From Mesorhizobium sp. AR02 (GTDB lineage: Bacteria; Pseudomonadota; Alphaproteobacteria; Rhizobiales; Rhizobiaceae): a DNA stretch of 64,000 bases. Of the stretch, positions 1 through 7,898 are shown piece by piece. Position 1 is the first letter of the stretch, and the number at the start of each line of letters is the position of its first letter. Position numbers and translations under genes: made by a program. The notes under the pieces were generated by a model. It saw only the letters and a list, made by a program, of their open reading frames with translations. It searched no databases and was not told the origin of the DNA. Where the stretch lies: assembly GCF_024746835.1 (NCBI RefSeq), contig NZ_CP080531.1:1798001-1862000 (forward strand), read 5' to 3'.

Positions 1-809
1 TTACTTGCGCTGGGCCAGTTGTGTGTTTCCTCGGTAGCGTCGCGACACCAGCGGAAGAACGCATCGTAGAGCAACATGCCTGCTTCCAGTTGCTCCAGAT
101 CGTCGCGAAACATCCGCGACAGGCCAAGCGAGGCAGCCAGAAAGCCGGCGGCCTGGGGTACCAGGTCGAGATTTGCCGTGTCGGCCGCGCGCACGATCAC
201 GGCAAGGCGATCGAGCGCCTCCGATTCCAGCCCGAATTCCTCGATCATCGTGTCGAAGGTGCAGCGCTCGCCACGATGGCTCCAGAACACATTGTCGATG
301 TCGAAAGGCACGGCCTGAAAGCGGTCGGCCACAGCAGGCACTTCGGCTGTCTCGACAAACAGGAAGACCGCGCGAGGATCGACGAAACGCCGGATCAGCC
401 AGGGGCAAGCGATGCGATCGACCTTCGGTCGGGTCCGCGTCACCCACACGGTGCGGCCCTTTTCATCACACGGAGGTAACTTTTCGGTGCGGACCAGAAG
501 CCCATTTGCGTCGCGCCAGGCTTCGAAGCCGCCTTCGAGGGTTTCGGCGGGAATCCCTTCGTGCCGCAGCCATGCGGCTACACCTTGCGAGAGTTTCCGG
601 CCTTTCTGGCAGACGACCACCACCGGCTTGCCGGCAAAATCGGGCGCCCAGGTCGAAACGGTTTTGAAATCGCGCCGGCTCGCGGCCGGCAGCAGGCGCG
701 GATCGGCGTCGAAATCCTCATCGATGCGAACATCGACGATTGCAGGCGCACCCGGCAGACCGACCAGACGGGACAGTTGCGATACGGTGATAGCGGTTGT
801 TGACGGCAT
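1..809 (-). CDS. Rhodanese / chromate-resistance ChrB-like fusion protein, partial
   Basis: The 3' end lies beyond the window; at least 269 residues are visible. The first ~100 residues look like a rhodanese domain, with a cysteine in the active-loop position (VVVVCQKGRKLS). The rest matches the C-terminal domain of ChrB-type chromate resistance proteins (DRIACPWLIRRFVDP, then VFWSHRGERCTFDTMI and DDLEQLEAGMLLYDAF). In known systems ChrB senses or helps detoxify chromate beside the ChrA efflux pump; the next gene is outside the window, so a chrA partner cannot be checked. The ATG at 807-809 has a strong AGGAGGT ribosome-binding site. A 148-codon reading frame ending exactly at base 1 is a shadow in another phase. 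The domain assignment is firm, the exact substrate is inferred. Confidence 0.82.
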   Translation of the reverse strand, partial: MPSTTAITVSQLSRLVGLPGAPAIVDVRIDEDFDADPRLLPAASRRDFKTVSTWAPDFAGKPVVVVCQKGRKLSQGVAAWLRHEGIPAETLEGGFEAWRDANGLLVRTEKLPPCDEKGRTVWVTRTRPKVDRIACPWLIRRFVDPRAVFLFVETAEVPAVADRFQAVPFDIDNVFWSHRGERCTFDTMIEEFGLESEALDRLAVIVRAADTANLDLVPQAAGFLAASLGLSRMFRDDLEQLEAGMLLYDAFFRWCRDATEETHNWPSAS

Positions 810-926
810 GGCGTCCACCTCCTGATAGAGAAGCCTGGACGCGAACGTTGGGCTGACGCCTCACGGGGTCGTCGCGATACACCCCTTGCCATGATCGTGG
901 ATATGTTGGGGGCGCTTGTCAAGGAT

Positions 927-966
927 GACAAACGGCGGCTTGATCCGGATCAAGCCGCCGTTTGTC
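927..966. terminator. 40-bp perfect palindrome downstream of the dehydratase gene
   Basis: Bases 927-946 and 947-966 are exact reverse complements, with the centre at CC|GG. It sits between the dehydratase stop (1009) and the ChrB-like start (809), both on the minus strand. It would form a very stable RNA hairpin, so transcription termination is the simplest reading. No run of T follows on the minus strand, so it is not a textbook intrinsic terminator and could instead be a protein-binding site. Confidence 0.5.
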
Positions 967-1008
967 GTTAATGTAAGAACTTGCGAACAGGTGCTGTCCC
1001 CGGAGCAA

Positions 1009-2814
1009 TCAGTGATTGTCCCTGGGAACGCCGCTGGTGTGAGCGACATCCTGGTATTTCACCGCCGGCTTCAGCACCATTCCCTGGTCGAACTGGTCGA
1101 CCATGCCGCGCTGGATTTCCTGCCATGGCGTCTGGTGCTTGGGATAGTGATAGCCGCCATTGTTCTGCAGTTCGGCGCGCCGCCGGGTGATCTCGTCATC
1201 GGTGACGAGGATGTCGGCGGTGCCTTTGCGTAAGTCGATGCGCACGCGGTCGCCGGTCTTGAGCAGCGCCAGGCCACCGCCGATGGCGGCTTCCGGCGAG
1301 GCGTTGAGGATCGACGGCGAGCCCGACGTGCCCGACTGGCGTCCATCGCCGATGCAGGCCAGCGCGTGGATGCCCTTCTTGATGAGGTAGGCCGGCGGCT
1401 GCATGTTGACGACCTCGGCACCGCCGGGATAGCCGACCGGGCCAGCGCCGCGCATGAACAGGATGGTGTGCTCGTCGATACCTTGCGCCGGATCGTCGAT
1501 GCGGGCGTGGTAATCCTCGGGGCCATCGAAGACCATGGCGTTGCCTTCGAAAGCTTCCGGGTCCTTCGGGTTGGACAGATAGCGCTCGCGGAATTCCGGC
1601 GAGATGCCGCTCATCTTCATGATCGCCGAATCGAACAGATTGCCCTTGAAATTGATGAAGCCGGCATTGGCCTTCAGCGGCTCGGCAACGGTGCGGATGA
1701 CATCGGTATTCTCGTTGGCGACCCCCTTGCAATTGTCGCCGATCGACTTGCCATTGACGGTCATGGCTTCGGGATAAGGCAGCAGTCCCGCCTTCATCAG
1801 TTCGGCAACCACGGCGGGTACGCCGCCGGCATGATGGTAATCTTCGCCAAGATATTCGCCCGACGGCTGCAGATTGACGATCAGCGGCACCTTGAGGCCG
1901 ATCGCCTGCCAGTCGTCATTGTCGAGCGGCACGCCGAGATGGCGGGCAATGGCGTTGAGATGGATCGGCGCGTTGGTCGAGCCGCCGATCGCCGAATTGA
2001 CGACGATGGCGTTCTCGAAGGCCTTGCGCGTCATGATGTCGGAGGGCTTCAGATCCTCATGCACCATGTCGACGATGCGCTTGCCGGTTTCGTAGGCGAT
2101 CTGGCCGCGCTCGCGGTAGGGTGCCGGGATGGCGGCCGAACCGGGCAGCTGCATGCCGAGCGCCTCGGCCAGCGAATTCATCGTGGTGGCGGTGCCCATG
2201 GTGTTGCAGTAGCCGGTGGAGGGCGCCGAAGAGGCGACGATGTCCATGAACTCGTCATAGTCGATCTCGCCGGCCGACAGGCGCTGGCGCGATTCCCAGA
2301 CGATGGTGCCGGAGCCGGTGCGCTTGCCCTTGTGCCAGCCATTGAGCATCGGGCCGACCGACAGCGCGATGGCCGGAATGTTGACGGTGGCCGCCGCCAT
2401 CAGCAGCGCCGGCGTCGTCTTGTCGCAACCGATGGTCAGCACGACGCCGTCGAGCGGATAGCCATAGAGCACCTCGACCAGGCTGAGATAGGCAAGGTTG
2501 CGGTCAAGTGCGGCGGTCGGGCGCTTGCCGGTCTCCTGGATCGGATGGCAGGGGAATTCGAAGGGGATGCCGCCCATCGAGACGATGCCCTCGCGCACGC
2601 GCTTGGCGAGCTCGATGTGGTGCCGGTTGCAAGGCGACAGATCCGAGCCGGTCTGGGCGATGCCGATCAGCGGCTTGCCCGACATCAGTTCGGCGCGCGT
2701 CAGCCCGTAGTTCAGATAGCGCTCCAGATAAAGCGCCGTCATGCCCGGATTGTCGGGATTGTCGAACCACTCCTGCGAGCGAAATTTCTTTTTTCTGGTG
2801 GGGGCGCCTGCCAT
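1009..2814 (-). CDS. IlvD/Edd family sugar-acid dehydratase (arabonate/xylonate type)
   Basis: 601 residues. IlvD/Edd enzymes use an Fe-S cluster to dehydrate 2,3-dihydroxy acids. Cluster and Mg sites are suggested by [18 protein letters not shown], by [18 protein letters not shown] and by the C-terminal [19 protein letters not shown]. That last motif is typical of the aldonate branch (L-arabonate, D-xylonate or related) rather than of branched-chain amino acid IlvD, which is present separately at 38.3-40.2 kb. The start at ATG 2814 ([16 protein letters not shown]) follows a GGAGA site; an upstream extension to 2910 has no family resemblance. It is divergent from the CoxG-like gene. The substrate is inferred, most likely a sugar acid of the pentonate type. 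Confidence 0.88.
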   Translation of the reverse strand: MAGAPTRKKKFRSQEWFDNPDNPGMTALYLERYLNYGLTRAELMSGKPLIGIAQTGSDLSPCNRHHIELAKRVREGIVSMGGIPFEFPCHPIQETGKRPTAALDRNLAYLSLVEVLYGYPLDGVVLTIGCDKTTPALLMAAATVNIPAIALSVGPMLNGWHKGKRTGSGTIVWESRQRLSAGEIDYDEFMDIVASSAPSTGYCNTMGTATTMNSLAEALGMQLPGSAAIPAPYRERGQIAYETGKRIVDMVHEDLKPSDIMTRKAFENAIVVNSAIGGSTNAPIHLNAIARHLGVPLDNDDWQAIGLKVPLIVNLQPSGEYLGEDYHHAGGVPAVVAELMKAGLLPYPEAMTVNGKSIGDNCKGVANENTDVIRTVAEPLKANAGFINFKGNLFDSAIMKMSGISPEFRERYLSNPKDPEAFEGNAMVFDGPEDYHARIDDPAQGIDEHTILFMRGAGPVGYPGGAEVVNMQPPAYLIKKGIHALACIGDGRQSGTSGSPSILNASPEAAIGGGLALLKTGDRVRIDLRKGTADILVTDDEITRRRAELQNNGGYHYPKHQTPWQEIQRGMVDQFDQGMVLKPAVKYQDVAHTSGVPRDNH

Positions 2815-2959
2815 CGTGGTCTCCGTATTTGTAAGACAAATCGATATGGCAACGCGCGAGAGCAGGCAAGAGGGCGCGCGGTCGCAACCGGACTTTGGTG
2901 CGATAGACACGCATCCGGCCGTGCGTTACGGCTTCGATCAGTCTTTCCGGGAGGTTTTC

Positions 2960-3409
2960 ATGGCTTTGGTGATCGAAGGCGAGGAGCGCATTGCCGCACC
3001 CCTGCAAAAAGTCTGGGAAGCGCTGAACGATCCCGAGGTTTTGAAGGCAACCATTCCCGGCTGCCAGAGCCTGGAAATGAAGTCACCGACCGAGATGGCC
3101 GCGACGGTGGTGGTGAAGATCGGGCCGATCAAGGCGACCTTCAACGGCGAAGTGACGCTGAAGAACCTGAAGCCGCCGCATTCCTACACCATCCAGGGCG
3201 AAGGCAAGGGCGGCATTGCCGGCTTTGCCAAGGGCGGCGCCGACGTGACGCTGACCGAGGATGGGTCGGATGCCACTGTGTTGAAATATGCGGCCAAGGC
3301 CGAGGTCGGCGGCAAGATCGCCCAACTCGGCAGCCGGCTGATCGAGTCGACTTCGAAAAAACTGGCCGGGCAGTTCTTTTCAAGCTTCGGCGAGAAGGTC
3401 GGCGGCTGA
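2960..3409 (+). CDS. CoxG-like SRPBCC family protein
   Basis: 149 residues matching the carbon monoxide dehydrogenase subunit G (CoxG) family, a START/SRPBCC ligand-binding fold. Typical features are the opening EGEERIAAPLQKVWEALNDP, the turn IPGCQSLE and the C-terminal helix LIESTSKKLAGQFFSSF. CoxG proteins act in maturation or membrane recruitment of molybdenum hydroxylases such as CO dehydrogenase, but many stand-alone copies exist and no cox genes are in view. The ATG at 2960 has a GGGAGG site; in-frame codons upstream to 2741 overlap the divergent dehydratase and are discarded. Its role here is unknown beyond the family. Confidence 0.85.
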   Translation: MALVIEGEERIAAPLQKVWEALNDPEVLKATIPGCQSLEMKSPTEMAATVVVKIGPIKATFNGEVTLKNLKPPHSYTIQGEGKGGIAGFAKGGADVTLTEDGSDATVLKYAAKAEVGGKIAQLGSRLIESTSKKLAGQFFSSFGEKVGG

Positions 3410-3420
3410 CCGTCCCGGTA

Positions 3421-3502
3421 GAGCAATTCCAGGAAAAGTGTGAAACGGTTTTCCCGGGAAAAGCGCGTAGCGCTTTCCCTTGGGAATTGCGTCAAAAACA
3501 AA
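3421..3502 (+). repeat. Dispersed intergenic repeat, copy A
   Basis: Fills the gap between two convergent genes. Its arms GGGAAAAGCG and CGCTTTCCC flank GCGTAG, and CAATTCC pairs with GGAATTG, so it folds as a hairpin. A second copy is present in inverted orientation at 56642-56694: the run of about 23 bases starting GCAATTCCAGGAAAAG is shared, as is the closing GGAATTGCGT. It lies at the 3' ends of both flanking genes and may act as a bidirectional terminator. Confidence 0.75.
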
Positions 3503-3509
3503 TAAGACG

Positions 3510-4685
<1,176 letters not shown>

Positions 4686-4820
4686 GACGGCATTTCCTCA
4701 GACGGTGGCATGGCGGCTGGCCTGAGATAATGCAGTTCCCGCGCAGAACCAAGTGATCGCTTTGATGCTGACAGGCGCCTACAGCTGTGGCAGCCTCGCA
4801 ACTATGATCGATAGACCGGC

Positions 4821-5720
4821 ATGATCGACAAACTCGAATTCTTCATCGCGCTGGCCAAGGAGGAGCATTTCGGCCGGGCGGCCGAGGCGTGTGGCGTCAC
4901 CCAGCCGACCCTGTCGGCCGGCATCAAGCAGCTGGAGGGCCAGCTCGGCGTCATGCTGGTCAATCGCGGGTCGCGGTTCCAGGGGCTGACGCCGGAGGGC
5001 AAGCAGGTGCTGGTGTGGGCGCGGCGCATCGTCGGCGATACCAGGACCATGCGCGAGGAGATGCGCGCGGCGCGCCATGGTCTTTCCGGCCGCATCCGCA
5101 TTGCCGCCATCCCGACCGCACTTGCCATGGTGGCGCGGCTGACGACGCCGTTTCGCGAAAAGCATCCGGGCGTCACCTTCTCGGTGCTGTCGCGCACCTC
5201 GATCGAGGTCTTGTCGCTGCTCGGCAATTTCGACATCGATGCCGGCATCACCTACCTCGACAACGAACCGCTTGGACGGGTAACCAGCGTGCCGCTCTAT
5301 GACGAGCGCTATCAGCTGATCACGGCGGTCGGAAACCCCTATTCCGACCGCGACAAAGTGACATGGGCCGAGATCAGCCAGTTGCCGCTCTGCCTGCTGA
5401 CGCCTGACATGCAGAACCGCCGCATCATCGACCAGCATCTGGCCGAGGCCGGCGTGCAGGTGCGGCCGACGCTCGAATCCAACTCGATGATCGTGCTGTT
5501 CTCGCATATCCGCACCGGCAAATGGTCGTCGATCATGCCGCTCAACCTCGCGGAAACGTTCGGCTTTTCGGAGCCGATCCGAGCCATTCCGATCGTCGAG
5601 CCCGATGCCAGCCACACGGTCGGCCTGGTGGCCACGCCGCGTGAGCCGCACACGCCGCTGGTGCAGGCGCTGCTGGACGAGGCAATGGCGCTGGCAGACG
5701 ATTTCCGTAGCCATCGCTAG
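4821..5720 (+). CDS. LysR-family regulator of the formate dehydrogenase operon (FdsR-like)
   Basis: 299 residues. The N-terminal winged helix-turn-helix (FFIALAKEEHFGRAAEACGV, then TQPTLSAGIKQLE) is followed by a substrate-binding-like effector domain from about residue 90. It lies 135 bp upstream of fdsG on the same strand, the usual place for the regulator of fds operons. CTAT-N5-ATAG at 4802-4814 just before the start could be an autoregulatory site, and a better palindrome lies before fdsG. The start ATG at 4821 begins the normal LysR N-terminus. The link to formate regulation is by position only. Confidence 0.88.
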   Translation: MIDKLEFFIALAKEEHFGRAAEACGVTQPTLSAGIKQLEGQLGVMLVNRGSRFQGLTPEGKQVLVWARRIVGDTRTMREEMRAARHGLSGRIRIAAIPTALAMVARLTTPFREKHPGVTFSVLSRTSIEVLSLLGNFDIDAGITYLDNEPLGRVTSVPLYDERYQLITAVGNPYSDRDKVTWAEISQLPLCLLTPDMQNRRIIDQHLAEAGVQVRPTLESNSMIVLFSHIRTGKWSSIMPLNLAETFGFSEPIRAIPIVEPDASHTVGLVATPREPHTPLVQALLDEAMALADDFRSHR

Positions 5721-5744
5721 GGTAGAGACTGGGGGCTGAACGCT

Positions 5745-5767
5745 CTTGATAGAAGATTTCTATCAAG
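5745..5767. promoter_or_regulatory. Palindromic LysR-type operator upstream of fdsG
   Basis: CTTGATAGAA-GAT-TTCTATCAAG has perfect 10-bp arms around a 3-bp centre. Its core is ATAG-N7-CTAT, a spacing known from LysR regulators such as OxyR. It sits between the LysR gene and fdsG, 88 bp before the fdsG start, and is the best candidate binding site for the adjacent regulator. Confidence 0.6.
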
Positions 5768-5855
5768 CGACGGATCAGCTTTATTGATTTCGCGGGTTTC
5801 CTCTGTTTTTGTAACGACTTAGCGCTAGAACGCTACCGACCAGGGAGGGCGCTGC

Positions 5856-6335
5856 ATGACGATGCAGCCTGCAAGTACCGAGATCGCATCGCGCACGGCG
5901 GCGATTATCCAAGAGCTGAAGGGCCTCGAAGGCCCGTTGCTGCCGATCCTGCACGAGATCCAGGAAGAATTCGGCCATGTGCCACAGGCAGCGCTGCCGG
6001 TTATCGCCGACGGGCTGAACCTCTCCAGGGCCGAGGTGCACGGCGTCGTCACCTTCTATCATGATTTCCGTGCCCGGCCGGCCGGGCGACATGTGCTCAA
6101 GCTCTGCCAGGCGGAGGCCTGCCAGTCGATGGGCTCGGACGCCGTTGCCGCCAAGATCAAGCAGTTGTTGGGCATCGGTTTCCACGAGACCACCCGCGAC
6201 GGATCGGTTACACTCGAGCCGGTCTATTGCCTCGGGCTTTGCGCCTGTTCGCCGTCGGCGATGCTCGACGGCGAGGTGATCGGGCGGCTCGATGACGACA
6301 AGATCGACGAGATCCTCGCCGAGGTGCGCTCATGA
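5856..6335 (+). CDS. fdsG: NAD-dependent formate dehydrogenase gamma subunit (NuoE-like)
   Basis: 159 residues with the thioredoxin-like [2Fe-2S] fold of NuoE. The four cluster cysteines are visible in LCQAEACQSMG and YCLGLCACSP. In Fds enzymes this subunit passes electrons between the alpha-subunit Fe-S chain and the FMN/NAD site of FdsB in a soluble cytoplasmic complex. First gene of fdsG-fdsB-fdsA-fdhD-fdsD; its stop overlaps the fdsB start by 4 bp (ATGA), implying coupled translation. GGGAGG precedes the ATG. Confidence 0.95.
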   Translation: MTMQPASTEIASRTAAIIQELKGLEGPLLPILHEIQEEFGHVPQAALPVIADGLNLSRAEVHGVVTFYHDFRARPAGRHVLKLCQAEACQSMGSDAVAAKIKQLLGIGFHETTRDGSVTLEPVYCLGLCACSPSAMLDGEVIGRLDDDKIDEILAEVRS

Positions 6336-7888
6336 TTCCCCGCATCTACATTCCCGGCGATTCCGGCGCGCTGGCGCTCGGTGCCGAAAAGGTCGCCAAG
6401 GCTGTTCGCGCGGAACTCGCCGAGCGCGGCATCGAGGCCAAAATCGTGCGCAACGGTTCGCGCGGCGCCTATTTCCTCGAGCCGATGGTCGAGGTGGCAA
6501 CCGCCAAGGGCCGTGTCGCCTACGGGCCGGTCAAGCCGTCCGACGTCAAGAGCCTGTTCGACAGCGGTTTCCTCACAGGTGGCCACCACAAGCGCTGGCT
6601 CGGCGCGCCCGACAATATCCCGTTCCTAGCCAAACAGACCCGGCTGACCTTCGCCCGCTGCGGCATCAACGATCCGCTGTCGCTCGACGCCTACAAGTCG
6701 CTCGGCGGGCTGAAGGGCTTGCAGAACGCGGTCGCGATGGCGCCGGCCGATATCGTCAAGCAGGTCACCGAGTCGGGCCTGCGCGGCCGTGGCGGCGCCG
6801 GCTTCCCGACCGGCATCAAGTGGAAGACGGTGCTGGATACGACGTCCGACCGCAAATACATCGTCTGCAACGCCGACGAAGGCGACAGCGCCACCTTCGC
6901 CGACCGCATGATCATGGAAGGCGACCCCTTCGTGTTGATCGAAGGCATGGCGATCGCCGGTGTCGCGACCGGCGCGACCAAGGGCTTCGTCTATATCCGC
7001 TCGGAATATCCGCATGCGGTGGCAACAATGAACAAGGCCGTCGAGATCGCCCGCAAGGCCGGCGTGCTCGGCGTCAATGTGCTGGGTTCGCCCAATGCCT
7101 TCGACATGGAAATCCGCGTCGGCGCTGGCGCCTATGTCTGCGGCGAGGAAACCTCGCTGTTGAACAGCCTGGAAGGCAAGCGCGGTGTGGTGCGCGCCAA
7201 GCCGCCGCTGCCGGCCATCCAGGGCCTGTTCGGCAAGCCGACGGTGATCAACAACGTCATCAGCCTAGCCTCTGTACCCATCATCATGGACAAGGGTGCC
7301 GCCTTCTACAAGGATTTCGGCATGGGCCGCTCGCGCGGCACCATCCCGATCCAGATCGCCGGCAATGTCAGGAATGGCGGCCTGTTCGAAACCGCTTTCG
7401 GCCTGACCCTGGGCGAAATCGTCGATGACATTGGCGGTGGTACTGCCACGGGTCGGCCAGTCAAGGCGGTGCAGGTCGGCGGGCCGCTCGGCGCCTACTT
7501 CCCGCGCGCTTTGTTCGATACGCCGTTCGACTACGAAGAATTCGCCAAGCGCGATGGACTGATCGGCCATGCCGGCATTACGTTGTTCGACGACACGGCC
7601 GACATGCTGAAGCAGGCGCGCTTCGCCATGGAATTCTGCGCCATCGAAAGCTGCGGCAAGTGCACGCCCTGCCGTATCGGCTCGACGCGCGGCATCGAGA
7701 CCATCGACAGGCTTGCCGCCGGCATCGAGCCGGAAAAGAACCTCGCTCTGGTCACCGACCTCTGCAACACGATGAAGTTTGGATCGCTGTGCGCGCTGGG
7801 CGGCTTCACGCCCTACCCGGTGATGAGTTCGATCACGCATTTCCCCGAGGATTTCAGGCCCGCGCCGGCGCGCGTCGCTGCTGAATAG
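6332..7888 (+). CDS. fdsB: NAD-dependent formate dehydrogenase beta subunit (NuoF-like)
   Basis: 518 residues. A thioredoxin-like N-terminus (about 1-120) is fused to a NuoF-type FMN/NADH module: GLRGRGGAGFPTGIKWK for NADH, CNADEGDSATFADRM for FMN, and YVCGEETSLLNSLEG. The C-terminal [4Fe-4S] site is ESCGKCTPCRIGS plus the later cysteine in GSLCALGG. This is the site where NAD+ is reduced with electrons from formate. The length and fusion are normal for FdsB. Confidence 0.96.
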   Translation: MIPRIYIPGDSGALALGAEKVAKAVRAELAERGIEAKIVRNGSRGAYFLEPMVEVATAKGRVAYGPVKPSDVKSLFDSGFLTGGHHKRWLGAPDNIPFLAKQTRLTFARCGINDPLSLDAYKSLGGLKGLQNAVAMAPADIVKQVTESGLRGRGGAGFPTGIKWKTVLDTTSDRKYIVCNADEGDSATFADRMIMEGDPFVLIEGMAIAGVATGATKGFVYIRSEYPHAVATMNKAVEIARKAGVLGVNVLGSPNAFDMEIRVGAGAYVCGEETSLLNSLEGKRGVVRAKPPLPAIQGLFGKPTVINNVISLASVPIIMDKGAAFYKDFGMGRSRGTIPIQIAGNVRNGGLFETAFGLTLGEIVDDIGGGTATGRPVKAVQVGGPLGAYFPRALFDTPFDYEEFAKRDGLIGHAGITLFDDTADMLKQARFAMEFCAIESCGKCTPCRIGSTRGIETIDRLAAGIEPEKNLALVTDLCNTMKFGSLCALGGFTPYPVMSSITHFPEDFRPAPARVAAE

Positions 7889-7898
7889 GAGCTGGCAG

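Noticed and set aside
1..447. 148-codon minus-strand frame ending at base 1
   Set aside because: Wrong phase of the ChrB-like gene; the real phase has no stop inside the window.
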